A stretch of DNA of 64,000 bases from Pelomonas sp. BJYL3. GTDB lineage: Bacteria; Pseudomonadota; Gammaproteobacteria; Burkholderiales; Burkholderiaceae_C. A model generated the notes under the pieces. That model saw only the letters and a program-made list of their open reading frames with translations. It ran no database searches and was not told the origin of the DNA. Shown here piece by piece: positions 43,263 to 51,318 of this stretch. The position numbers and the translations under genes are program-made. Location of the stretch: positions 1 to 64,000 of the forward strand of contig NZ_JANZKX010000008.1 of the NCBI RefSeq assembly GCF_027257975.1, in the 5' to 3' direction. Each line of letters starts with the position of its first letter. The stretch's first letter is position 1.

Positions 43263-44318
43263 TCAGCTGACCAGCTTGAGCGCCAGTGCCGGATGCGGCC
43301 CGGGCAGCGCCTGGCGCAGCAGGGCCTTGGCCTGGTCCATGCCGCTGTCCTGCGCGACCAGCGCCACCACCGCGTTCCCGGACTCCAGCTCGGCCATGGC
43401 CAGCGAACGGAAGCCCGGATTGGCGCCCCACTGCCACAGCGCCCGGCGGCCCGGTGTCTGCTCCAGGCCCCAGCCCAGGCCCCAGGACACGCCCGGCACC
43501 TCCGGAACCGCCACGGGCGAGGTCGTGACCTGCGCCAGCAGCTCGCGGTCCGCCAGGGTCGCCGCCAGGAAGCGGGCGTAGTCGGCCGCCGTGGTGTAGA
43601 GGGATGCCGCGGCGATCTCATGGGGAAAGCGCAGCTGGCGGACCTGCCCCGACGCCGTGCGCCCCGCCACCAGCGCGGGCCGGATCTGCTCGGTGAGCCT
43701 GAAGGCACTGTCCGCCATGCCCAGCGGACCGAAGAGCTCCTGCGCGGCCAGCGCCTGCAGCGTCTGGCCCGTCAGCCCCAGCAGCAGATGCTGCAGCAGC
43801 ACGTAGCCCTCGCCCGAGTAGACCCAGCGCGTGCCGGGCTCGACAGCGAAGCGCAGTGCCCTGCCCTCCGCCCAGTTCGGCAGCCCGGCGGTGTGGGACA
43901 GCAGCCGGCGAACCGTGATCCGGGCCAGCATGTCCCGCGGCACCGGGTCCAGCACCGGCGGCTCGCGAAGGGCGAACAGGTTCTGTCGATGGGCGTAGCC
44001 CTCGGGCAGGAGCGCGTCGAGCGGGCGATCCAGGTCCAGCTGCCCCTTCAGCACCCGGCGCAAGACCAGGGTGGCCACCAGGGGCTTGGCCAGGGAGGCG
44101 CCCTGGAAGACGCCCGGCGTGGCGGACCCGCCGCAGCCCTCGGCAGGCCCCGGATCGACCCGCTCGCCCCGCACCAGCCGGGCGGTCGACTGCACGCAGG
44201 CGGCCGCAGCGGCCTCCGGCCCCGCCGGATCGGCCGCAGCCGCGATGCCGGGCCAGGCCATTAGCAGCCCCGTCCCGCGCCACAGGAGCTGGCGGCGATG
44301 GACGCAGGGGCGCGCCAT
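43263..44318 (-). CDS. Exported serine hydrolase, beta-lactamase/class C family
   Basis: A 351-residue protein with a signal peptide containing RRQLLWRG and a hydrophobic core, cleaved near AAADP. The SxxK motif is ASLAKP, the YxN-like site is YSGEGY, and SHTAGLPNW and WGANPGF are also family-like. Such S12 proteins are esterases, D-amino peptidases or transpeptidase relatives more often than true beta-lactamases. The ATG at 44318 follows the phospholipase C stop; a GTG at 44333 would overlap it. It is probably co-transcribed with the phospholipase. Confidence 0.85.
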   Translation of the reverse strand: MARPCVHRRQLLWRGTGLLMAWPGIAAAADPAGPEAAAAACVQSTARLVRGERVDPGPAEGCGGSATPGVFQGASLAKPLVATLVLRRVLKGQLDLDRPLDALLPEGYAHRQNLFALREPPVLDPVPRDMLARITVRRLLSHTAGLPNWAEGRALRFAVEPGTRWVYSGEGYVLLQHLLLGLTGQTLQALAAQELFGPLGMADSAFRLTEQIRPALVAGRTASGQVRQLRFPHEIAAASLYTTAADYARFLAATLADRELLAQVTTSPVAVPEVPGVSWGLGWGLEQTPGRRALWQWGANPGFRSLAMAELESGNAVVALVAQDSGMDQAKALLRQALPGPHPALALKLVS

Positions 44319-44329
44319 GGCGGTCCGGC

Positions 44330-46804
44330 TCACTTCACGCTCAGGGCCAGCGCCGGCGCCGCCTGGACATAGCCGTCGTTGAGGAACAGCCCCAGCAGGT
44401 AGTCACCGGCGGGCAGCCCGCCCAGGGCCTGGCTGCCGGCCGGCGCGCTCACATAGTTCCACTTGAGCGAGGAGGTGCTGCCCGGCGTGTCGCCCTTGCG
44501 GTAGACGCCGATCCAGTGCTTGTCACCCGCCGGCAGGTTGACCCAGTTGAGCGTGACGCTCTCTCCCACCCGGCATTGCAGGGCACTGATGCCGAAGCGG
44601 GCGGCGGCGGGCAGGCCCGGCAGCGACGGCGAGGGCTGGGCCAGCGCCTGCCCGTTGAGCACCGGATCGCTGAAGTCCAGTCCGGCGCCTTCGAGGTGGC
44701 CCGCGAAGCGCCGCCAGAAGCGGGCATCGCCCTCGACCGTCAGCCCCAGGTCGTACCAGCCGCGGCTGTTGGACAGCGGCCGGCTGAACTCGCGTGACTG
44801 CGAGGGGGCGAGGTCCACGGTGAGCACGGCGGCATCGCCATAGGCCAAGTCCTTGAGCGTCAGGCGGATCGGCTGGCTGCCCGCATTGGTCAGGCGCAGG
44901 CGCACGCCGGCGTTGGCGGGATCCTCTTCCAGGCTGAAGTCCGCCCGTGCCGTGCCGGCGCCCAGCGCGCCCGCGAACTCGCGCAGATAGCCGTTGGCGC
45001 CCTGCACCCGCAGGTGGTAGGCCGGGCCCGACCAGTTCCACACCTCAGCGTCCACCCGCTTGCCGGCCTCCACGGTGTAGTGCCAGGGCCCGTCGCTGCG
45101 CAGCTGGGATTGGACGATGAAGCTGGCGCCCACGCTGCCGAGGTTGGCGAAGCTCAGGGCAAACTGGCGGGCATCGCCCTGCACGGCACCCGTCACCACG
45201 GAGCGATAGGGCAGCGGGCAGGCCGGCCGCGGCGAGCCGGGCACGACCTCCTGGGCGGGCAGGGGCTGCAGCGCGGGCGGCAGGGCGTCGCGCGTGCCCC
45301 AGGTGCGGGGGTAGCTGGCGCTCAGGGGCACGCTGGCGGGCCAGCGCGCATCCGCGGTGCCCAGCTGCAGCGCGCTCAGGAGGTCACCGCACACGGCGCG
45401 GCGCCAGGGGCTGATGTGGGGGCATTGCACGCGCTCGCGCGGCAGGCCGCGCCCCTGCACCAGCCATTCCTCGAGCAGGCGGATCAGCGAGGTGTGGTCC
45501 GCCAGCTGCGAATTCACGCGGCCACCCTTGGTGAAGGGCGAGATCAGCAGCATGGGCACACGGGGCCCCAGGCCGATGGGCTCGCTGCCGTAGGTCTCGC
45601 CGGCGGTGCTGACGGTGCTGCGCCCCTGGGCGCTGCTCAGAGGCGGCACGGGCGCGGGCATGTGGTCGAAGAAGCCGTCGTTCTCGTCGTAGGTCAGCAC
45701 CAGCAGGGTCTTGGCCCAAACCTGGGGCTGATCCACCAGCGCGGCCAGGAGGCGCGCCGTGAAGTGCTCGCCGGCATTGGGCGTCTGCTCCGGGTGCTCG
45801 CAGTACTCGGTGGGCGCGCAGATCCAGGAGACCGCCGGCAGCCGCCCTTCCCGCGCATCCTTGGCAAAGGCGTCGATCAGGTACTGCCCGCTCGTGCTGC
45901 CCACGTTGCCCGGCCCCGAGCCCGCCGCCATGGCCCGCGCGCGCTGGTAGAGGGGCGAGGCCGGGGTCAGCTTCGCGCCGCTGGCGTCCACGCGGTAGCG
46001 GCGGAAGTACTGGAGGTAGTTGTCGCCGTAGTTGTCCCACTCCTGGTAGACCTTCCAGCTCACGCCCAGGCCGTCCAGCTGCTCGGCGTAGCTGGGCCAG
46101 CTGATGCCGCTGGCGGCGCTGTTGTCATTGGCGATGTCGGCGTTGTAGATGCCGCCGGTGACGTTGTAGAGCCGCGAGTCGCCGATGCCCGTCACCACGC
46201 CGCCGCAGTGGCCGCTGAGGGCATAGAAGCGGTTGGGGTCGGTGGGCCCGAAGATCGAGCAGTGGTAGGCGTCGCAGACGGTGAAGGCGTCCGCCAGCGC
46301 GTAGTAGAAGGGCAGATCCTGGCGGTTGAAGAAGCCCATGCAGCGCGCGCCCTTCCTGGGCACCCAGGCGTTCCAGTCCTTCCAGGCGGCCTGGCTGCCC
46401 TTCCAGGAATGGTCCAGGCCCACGCGCAGCGCATTGGTGTTGCGCACGTCGAAGTGGTAGGGCGTGACGTCCGCCGTGCCCACCGCAGCGCTGCTGGGCT
46501 GTTGCCAGACGGGCTTGCCAGAGGGCAAGGGCACGGCACGCGGATCACTGAAGCCGCGCACGCCGCCCAGGCTGCCGAAGTAATGGTCGAAGGAGCGGTT
46601 CTCCTGCATCAGGAAGACCACATGCTCGATGTCGCCCAGGCCGCCGCTGAGGCGCTGTGCCGGCACGGCCAGGGCGCGGGCGATGGTCTGGGCGAAGCCG
46701 GGCGAGGAGGACAGGGCCGCCGCCGCGCCCAGCAACAGGCCGCGGCGCGAGGTGTTCACGCCGGTCTCGCTGATGTCGGAAGGGTCGAGGGAATCGGGGG
46801 CCAT
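44330..46804 (-). CDS. Tat-exported phosphocholine-specific phospholipase C
   Basis: An 824-residue enzyme that hydrolyses phosphatidylcholine or sphingomyelin. The Tat signal is TSRRGLLLG with twin Arg at 20-21. The phosphoesterase core has EHVVFLMQENRSFDHYFG, ALSGHCGGV, VSWICAPTEYCEHPEQ and YDENDGFFDHMPAP. The C-terminal third holds two beta domains (DUF756-type), ending in a segment LNWVNLPAGDKHWIGVY. The order and length match the PlcH/PlcN family. A role in host or organic-phosphorus use is plausible. Confidence 0.92.
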   Translation of the reverse strand: MAPDSLDPSDISETGVNTSRRGLLLGAAAALSSSPGFAQTIARALAVPAQRLSGGLGDIEHVVFLMQENRSFDHYFGSLGGVRGFSDPRAVPLPSGKPVWQQPSSAAVGTADVTPYHFDVRNTNALRVGLDHSWKGSQAAWKDWNAWVPRKGARCMGFFNRQDLPFYYALADAFTVCDAYHCSIFGPTDPNRFYALSGHCGGVVTGIGDSRLYNVTGGIYNADIANDNSAASGISWPSYAEQLDGLGVSWKVYQEWDNYGDNYLQYFRRYRVDASGAKLTPASPLYQRARAMAAGSGPGNVGSTSGQYLIDAFAKDAREGRLPAVSWICAPTEYCEHPEQTPNAGEHFTARLLAALVDQPQVWAKTLLVLTYDENDGFFDHMPAPVPPLSSAQGRSTVSTAGETYGSEPIGLGPRVPMLLISPFTKGGRVNSQLADHTSLIRLLEEWLVQGRGLPRERVQCPHISPWRRAVCGDLLSALQLGTADARWPASVPLSASYPRTWGTRDALPPALQPLPAQEVVPGSPRPACPLPYRSVVTGAVQGDARQFALSFANLGSVGASFIVQSQLRSDGPWHYTVEAGKRVDAEVWNWSGPAYHLRVQGANGYLREFAGALGAGTARADFSLEEDPANAGVRLRLTNAGSQPIRLTLKDLAYGDAAVLTVDLAPSQSREFSRPLSNSRGWYDLGLTVEGDARFWRRFAGHLEGAGLDFSDPVLNGQALAQPSPSLPGLPAAARFGISALQCRVGESVTLNWVNLPAGDKHWIGVYRKGDTPGSTSSLKWNYVSAPAGSQALGGLPAGDYLLGLFLNDGYVQAAPALALSVK

Positions 46805-46913
46805 GCTGTCTCCTGGCGGTCTGCTGCCGCAAAAAAGCAGGCAGTCTGTGCGGCGACTGCGGCCTGCCGATGAAGGGCCGACTGGCCCCTTCGGCCCATC
46901 GCGCCTGACCCGA

Positions 46914-48299
46914 TCAGAGCAGGCGCGCCAGCAGGCCGCCCTCCGCCGGCAGGCCCAGCGGCACCCAGACCCGCACCGGGTCGCCAGGCGCCACCTGAAC
47001 GGGCTCGCCGTCCAGGTTCTGCATCTGGGTCAGCTCGACGATGCGATTGCCGCTCGGGTGCAGCAGCTCGACACGGTCCCCCACGGCGAAGCGGTTCTTG
47101 GCCTGGACCTGCACCCAGCCGTCCTCGCGCACGCCGGTCACCTCGCCCACGAAATGGCTGCGGTGCAGCTCGCTGTGGCCGCTGATGTAGTTCTGGTAGT
47201 CCTGGGCTGGCCGGCGCTCCAGCAGGCCGCCGGTGTAGCCGCGGTTGGCCAGGCCCTCGAGCTCCAGCAGCAGCTCGGGATTGAAGGGTCGGCCGGCCAC
47301 GGCGTCGTCGATGGCGCGGCGGTAGACCTGGGCCGTGCGGGCCACGTAGTAGAGGCTCTTGGTGCGACCCTCGATCTTCAGCGAGTCCACGCCGATGCGC
47401 GCCAGGCGCTCCACATGCTCGACGGCGCGCAGGTCCTTGCTGTTCAGGATGTAGGTGCCGTGCTCGTCTTCCATGATGGGCATGAGCTCGCCGGGACGGC
47501 CCTTCTCCTCGAGGAAGTAGACCTTGTCCGCCGCCGGGTGGCGCTGGCCGCCGCCGCAGGTGGAGAAGCTGCTCTCGGCCTCGGCCTGGGCTTCGGCGAA
47601 GTTGAAGTCGGCCTCGAGCTTGCCCACCGGGATGGCCTCGCCGGACGCCGATTCCTCGCTGGCCGCCGTCGTGCCGTACTCCCAGCGGCAGGCGTTGGTG
47701 CAGGTGCCCTGATTGGGATCGCGGCGGTTGAAGTAGCCCGAGAGCAGGCAGCGGCCCGAGTAGGCGATGCACAGCGCGCCGTGCACGAAGACCTCCAGCT
47801 CCATGTCCGGGCACTCGTTGCGGATGGCCTCGACCTCATCCAGGCTCAGCTCGCGCGAGAGGATGATGCGCTCCACCCCGGCCTTCTGCCAGAACTTCAC
47901 GGCGGCCCAGTTGGTGGTGTTGGCCTGCACGGAGAGGTGGACGGGCACCTTGGGGAAGAGGCCGCGCTCCATCTGGTCCAGCACCTGCATGATCAGGCCG
48001 GCGTCGGCCATGATCAGGGCGTCGGGCTTGAGCTCGACCACGGGCTGGATGTCCCGCAGATAGGTGCGGACCTTGTCGTTGTGGGCGATCAGGTTGCTGG
48101 TGACGAAGAACTTCTTGCCGCGCTGGTGGGCCTCTTCGATGCCCTGGGCGATCTGCTCCAGGCGGAATTCGTTGTTGCGGGCACGCAGGGAATAGCGCGG
48201 CTGGCCGGCGTAGACGGCGTCGGCGCCGAAGTCGTAGGCGGCGCGCATCTTGGCCAGGGAACCGGCCGGGAGAAGGAGTTCGGGGGCTTTGAGGCTCAT
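46914..48299 (-). CDS. trhP: tRNA 5-hydroxyuridine synthesis protein, U32 family
   Basis: A 461-residue U32-family protein like E. coli TrhP/YegQ, needed for 5-hydroxyuridine at tRNA position 34. Features are the N-terminal PELLLPAGSLAKMRAAYDFG, the U32 signature ELEVFVHGALCIAYSGRCLLS and the FNRRDPNQGTCTNACRW cysteines that may hold a metal or Fe-S cluster. A later DSLKIEGRTKS motif is also typical. The insert between YGT and KVYFLEEK is longer than in the E. coli protein and carries a further Cys (STCGGG). The ATG at 48299 gives the expected N-terminus. Confidence 0.9.
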   Translation of the reverse strand: MSLKAPELLLPAGSLAKMRAAYDFGADAVYAGQPRYSLRARNNEFRLEQIAQGIEEAHQRGKKFFVTSNLIAHNDKVRTYLRDIQPVVELKPDALIMADAGLIMQVLDQMERGLFPKVPVHLSVQANTTNWAAVKFWQKAGVERIILSRELSLDEVEAIRNECPDMELEVFVHGALCIAYSGRCLLSGYFNRRDPNQGTCTNACRWEYGTTAASEESASGEAIPVGKLEADFNFAEAQAEAESSFSTCGGGQRHPAADKVYFLEEKGRPGELMPIMEDEHGTYILNSKDLRAVEHVERLARIGVDSLKIEGRTKSLYYVARTAQVYRRAIDDAVAGRPFNPELLLELEGLANRGYTGGLLERRPAQDYQNYISGHSELHRSHFVGEVTGVREDGWVQVQAKNRFAVGDRVELLHPSGNRIVELTQMQNLDGEPVQVAPGDPVRVWVPLGLPAEGGLLARLL

Positions 48300-48342
48300 G
48301 GCGCTATTGTCCCAGCCCCGCCCCACGGGTTCACAGCCCGCT

Positions 48343-48364
48343 AATTTCTGTGTTGACAGAAATT
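48343..48364. promoter_or_regulatory. Palindromic operator O1 of the GbsR/MarR regulator
   Basis: The arms AATTTCTGT and ACAGAAATT form a perfect 9-bp inverted repeat around GTTG. The palindrome covers the -35 box of the regulator's own promoter, so binding should block it (autorepression). AT-rich sequence here contrasts with its surroundings. Confidence 0.8.
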
Positions 48365-48380
48365 ACAGATGCCCTAGACT
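48353..48380 (+). promoter_or_regulatory. Promoter of the GbsR/MarR gene
   Basis: A consensus -35 TTGACA (48353-48358) and -10 TAGACT (48375-48380) with 16-base spacing. Transcription would begin within a base or two of the ATG at 48388, so the mRNA is probably leaderless. No ribosome-binding site is present. Confidence 0.75.
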
Positions 48381-48387
48381 GCCAGCC

Positions 48388-48933
48388 ATGGAACTCAGCA
48401 GCAGCGCACGTCGATTCATCGTCCACTGGGGAGAAATGGGCACCGCCTGGGGGGTCAACCGCACCGTGGCCCAGATCCACGCTCTGCTCTTCTTCCACGG
48501 CCGGCCGCTGAACGCCGAGGAGATCGCCGACACCCTCAACGTCGCCCGCTCCAACGTCAGCACCAGCCTCAAGGAGCTGCAGAACTGGCAGCTGATCCGG
48601 GTGACCCACCAGCTGGGCGACCGGCGCGACTTCTTCGAGACCTCGGTCGACGTCTGGGAGCTGTTCCGCACCATCGTGCGCGAGCGCAAGGAGCGCGAGT
48701 TCGACCCCACCGTGCGCGTGCTCAGCGAGATCGTGGCCGACCCGGCCTTCGCCAGCGAAAGCCCGGATGCCCAGGACCGCGTCCGCGAGGCCCTGCGCTT
48801 CATGGACACCCTGGGCTCCTGGTCCGAGGAAATGCTGCGCCTCTCGCCCAGCACGCTGGAGAAGGTGCTGAAGATGGGCGCCAGCGTGCAGAAGTTCGTG
48901 CGCGGCGAGAGCAAGCCGGGCGGCACCGCCTGA
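48388..48933 (+). CDS. GbsR/MarR-family transcriptional regulator
   Basis: A 181-residue protein. The winged helix (about residues 22-75) has GRPLNAEEIADTLNVARSNVSTSLKEL followed by a wing with HQLGDRRDFFE. The C-terminal helices probably make the dimer. The family includes GbsR, a repressor of osmoprotectant genes. The perfect palindrome over its promoter and the related site before the next operon suggest autoregulation plus control of 48993-51214. A short terminator follows the stop. Confidence 0.9.
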   Translation: MELSSSARRFIVHWGEMGTAWGVNRTVAQIHALLFFHGRPLNAEEIADTLNVARSNVSTSLKELQNWQLIRVTHQLGDRRDFFETSVDVWELFRTIVRERKEREFDPTVRVLSEIVADPAFASESPDAQDRVREALRFMDTLGSWSEEMLRLSPSTLEKVLKMGASVQKFVRGESKPGGTA

Positions 48934-48955
48934 GGCGCTCCGGCGCCCCTTTTTT
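48934..48955 (+). terminator. Rho-independent terminator after the GbsR/MarR gene
   Basis: The arms GGCGC and GCGCC pair around TCCG, followed by CC and six T residues. The stem is short but the T-run is strong. It separates the regulator from the next operon, which then needs its own promoter near operator O2. Confidence 0.65.
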
Positions 48956-48962
48956 GTCTCTC

Positions 48963-48984
48963 AATTTCTGTCACTACCGAAATA
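48963..48984. promoter_or_regulatory. Second operator O2 before the DCC–SDR–DoxX–DUF2269 operon
   Basis: AATTTCTGT, four bases, then ACCGAAATA. The left arm is identical to O1 and the right arm matches O1's ACAGAAATT at seven of nine positions with the same spacing. It ends 8 bases before the ATG at 48993, a position fit for repression. Confidence 0.7.
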
Positions 48985-48992
48985 TCAGACAA

Positions 48993-49475
48993 ATGAATAC
49001 CACCGACACGCCTGAAGCGCTGTACCCGCTGACGATCTACTTCGATGGCTCCTGCCAGCTCTGCAGCGCCGAGATCCGCAACCTCCAGCTGCGGGACACC
49101 CACGGCCGCCTGAGCTTCGTGGACTGCAGCCCCGCGGACTTCGTCTCCCCCGTGCCCGGCGCGGACCGGGCGGCGCTGATGAACGTCATCCATGGCGTCG
49201 GCGCCGGGGGTCAGGTCTTGCGCGCGGTGGATCTGTTCGAGGCGGCCTACCGTGCCGTGGGCCTGCCCTGGGTGAGCCGGCTGCTGATCCATCCGCTGAT
49301 CCGCCCGATCGCCGACCGGGCCTACCCCTGGGTGGTGCGCAACCGCTACCGCCTGCCGCGCTCGCTGATCCGGGGCCTGTTCGAGCGTGCGGCCCGGCGT
49401 GCGGCCCAGCGCGCCGCAGCGCAGCCCCGCTGCAGCGACGGCGCCTGCGAGCGGTCGCCGGAGGGTCGCTCATGA
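48993..49475 (+). CDS. DCC-family thiol-disulfide oxidoreductase-like protein (DUF393)
   Basis: A 160-residue protein with the family signature YFDGSCQLCSAEIRNL (DxxCxxC) and HPLIRPIADRAYPWVVRNRYR. The thioredoxin-like C-x-x-C suggests redox activity, but the family's reaction is unproven. The Arg-rich tail is followed by the next gene, which overlaps as ATGA. It is the first gene of a four-gene operon under operator O2. The GQVL in it is encoded by one copy of the 14-bp repeat. Confidence 0.88.
   Translation: MNTTDTPEALYPLTIYFDGSCQLCSAEIRNLQLRDTHGRLSFVDCSPADFVSPVPGADRAALMNVIHGVGAGGQVLRAVDLFEAAYRAVGLPWVSRLLIHPLIRPIADRAYPWVVRNRYRLPRSLIRGLFERAARRAAQRAAAQPRCSDGACERSPEGRS
49208..49221 (-). repeat. 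Dispersed 14-bp repeat, copy 6
   Basis: An exact copy inside the DCC gene, antisense to it; the sense strand reads GGGTCAGGTCTTGC and encodes GQVL. Confidence 0.85.
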
Positions 49476-50377
49476 ACGGCCCCGTGCGTCGCGTCCTGGT
49501 GTGCGGGGCCCGGGGCTTCATCGGCCGGCACATCGTCCAGGCCCTGCTGCAGGCGGGCTTCACGGTGCGGGCCGGCGTTCGCGCGGGCTCGACGGCCCCC
49601 CTGCCCGCGGGCGTCGAACCCTGCCCCATGGACTTCAGCCGCGACACCCGCCCCGAGCCCTGGCATGCCCGCGTGGCCGACTGCGAGGCCGTGATCAACG
49701 CCGTGGGCGTGCTGCGCGAGCAGGCCGGGCAGTCCATGGACGCCATCCACCATGCCGTGCCCGCGGCGCTCTTCAGCGCCTGCGCCAACACGGGCGTGCG
49801 CCGGGTGCTGCAGGTCTCGGCCCTGATGCCGCCCGACAGCCGCACCCGCTACGCCCAGAGCAAGCGCCAGGCCGAGGCCGCGCTGCTGGCCCTGCGTGCC
49901 GAGGGCCGGCTGGACGCCTGCGTGCTGCGCCCCAGCGTGGTCTTTGGCGAGGGCGGCGCCAGCACTGCCCTCTTCCAGCGCCTGGCCCGCCTGCCGTGGC
50001 TTCCCTGGCCCGCACAGGCGGTGAGCCCGCGCATCCAGCCCATCCGGGTGGAGGACCTGGCCCAGGCCTGCGTCCGCCTGCTGGACGCGCCGGGGCCGCT
50101 GCCCGCCACGCTGGACCTGGTCGGCCCCGCGCGCTACACCCTGCCCGACTTCATCGCCGCGCTGCGGCAGACGCACGGAGGCCGGCCCGCCCAATTGCTG
50201 GTGCTGCCGGCCGCCCTGGGCACCGCCTCCGCCCGCATGGGCGATCTCTGCCCGCGCCAGCCCTGGGGCAGCGAGACCCTGGCCCTCCTGGGCGCCGACA
50301 ACATCGCGGACGCCGCGCCGCTGCAGGCCCTGCTGGGTCGTGCGCCGCGCTCGGTGCTCGAAGGCGCGCCCGCATGA
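49472..50377 (+). CDS. NAD(P)-binding SDR-family oxidoreductase
   Basis: A 301-residue protein of the atypical short-chain dehydrogenase group (NmrA/NDUFA9-like). The Rossmann glycine motif is VCGARGFIGRHI, the NAVGV stretch marks the fourth strand, and YAQSKRQAE carries the catalytic-type Tyr and Lys. Substrates of this group range from sugar nucleotides to quinones, or binding only. It overlaps both neighbours by 4 bases, so the operon is tightly coupled. Confidence 0.85.
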   Translation: MNGPVRRVLVCGARGFIGRHIVQALLQAGFTVRAGVRAGSTAPLPAGVEPCPMDFSRDTRPEPWHARVADCEAVINAVGVLREQAGQSMDAIHHAVPAALFSACANTGVRRVLQVSALMPPDSRTRYAQSKRQAEAALLALRAEGRLDACVLRPSVVFGEGGASTALFQRLARLPWLPWPAQAVSPRIQPIRVEDLAQACVRLLDAPGPLPATLDLVGPARYTLPDFIAALRQTHGGRPAQLLVLPAALGTASARMGDLCPRQPWGSETLALLGADNIADAAPLQALLGRAPRSVLEGAPA

Positions 50378-50745
50378 ATCCGAGCCACCGCCGCTGGGCG
50401 CGCGCCAGCCTCGTGGCCCTGTGGCTGGGCACGGCCGGGGTCAGCCTGCTGGACTGGCAAGGCATTTCGCACGCGCTGCTGAGCGGCACGCCGCTGCCGC
50501 CGGCCTGGCACGGCGCGGCCATCGCCGCCGGCAGCGCGGCCGACGCCCTGCTGGGCCTGGCCCTGTGGCGCTGGGACCGGCCCTGGGTCTACCGGGCCTG
50601 CCTGGTCCTGATGGCGCTGATGACGCTCGTCGCCACCGTGCTGCAGCCCGCGCTGTGGCTGCATCCTCTGGGCCCGCTGGGCAAGAACCTGCCCATTGCC
50701 GCCCTGCTCCTGATCCTGCAAGACCTGACCCCCGACCATGAGTGA
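50374..50745 (+). CDS. DoxX-like integral membrane protein
   Basis: A 123-residue protein with four hydrophobic segments and the DoxX-like pattern RWARASLVALWLGTA, SAADALLGLALW and a final LPIAALLLI. Such small proteins are often fused to or encoded beside the SDR group seen upstream. Function is not established; a role in quinone or thiosulfate redox has been proposed for relatives. The C-terminal LQDLTP is encoded by a copy of the 14-bp repeat. It overlaps the next gene by 8 bases. Confidence 0.8.
   Translation: MNPSHRRWARASLVALWLGTAGVSLLDWQGISHALLSGTPLPPAWHGAAIAAGSAADALLGLALWRWDRPWVYRACLVLMALMTLVATVLQPALWLHPLGPLGKNLPIAALLLILQDLTPDHE
50718..50731 (+). repeat. Dispersed 14-bp repeat, copy 7
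   Basis: An exact GCAAGACCTGACCC at the 3' end of the DoxX-like gene, in sense, encoding QDLTP. Confidence 0.85.
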
Positions 50746-51214
50746 ATACCTGATCCTGAAGACCCTGCACGTGATCTCCAGCGTGCTGCTGGCGGGCACG
50801 GGCTTCGGCTCGGCCTTCTACCTCTTCTTCGCCAACCGGACGGGCTCGCTGGAGACGCAGGCCGCCGTGTGCCGCATGGTCGTCAAGGCCGACACCTGGT
50901 TCACCACGCCCACCGTGATCGTGCAGCCGCTGACCGGGCTCTGGATGGCCCACCTGGCCGGCTGGCCGCTGGACACGCCCTGGCTGCTGGCGGCCCTCCT
51001 CCTGTTCGTCGTGGCCGGCGGCTGCTGGCTGCCCGTGGTGTGGCTGCAGCTGCGCATGCGGGACATGGCCGAGACCGCGCTGGCCCGTGGCGAGCCCCTG
51101 CCGGCGCGCTACTGGCGCTATGCGCGCTGGTGGGAGGGCCTGGGCTACCCGGCCTTCGCGGCCATGCCCCTCATCTTCTGGCTGATGGTGGCCAAGCCGC
51201 AATGGAGCTTCTGA
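50738..51214 (+). CDS. DUF2269 family membrane protein
   Basis: A 158-residue protein with four membrane segments: YLILKTLHVISSVLLAGTGFGS at the start, a second hairpin, WLLAALLLFVVAGGCWLPVV and a final FAAMPLIFWLMV. Conserved histidine (LKTLHV) and arginine residues in the first helices fit DUF2269, which may bind haem or a quinone, but this is unproven. It is the last gene of the four-gene operon; a 104-base gap separates it from mgtC. Confidence 0.85.
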   Translation: MSEYLILKTLHVISSVLLAGTGFGSAFYLFFANRTGSLETQAAVCRMVVKADTWFTTPTVIVQPLTGLWMAHLAGWPLDTPWLLAALLLFVVAGGCWLPVVWLQLRMRDMAETALARGEPLPARYWRYARWWEGLGYPAFAAMPLIFWLMVAKPQWSF

Positions 51215-51318
51215 AGCGCAAGCAAAGCGGCAATTTCGCCACTCTTCGGCTTGTTCGCCACACGGCGCAGGACTATGGTCAGGCCATGGTGCGCCCTGCA
51301 CGCTGACAAGATCACCCC

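Noticed and set aside
43263..44318. True beta-lactamase resistance gene
   Set aside because: The serine-hydrolase family is broad and no resistance context such as ampR is adjacent.
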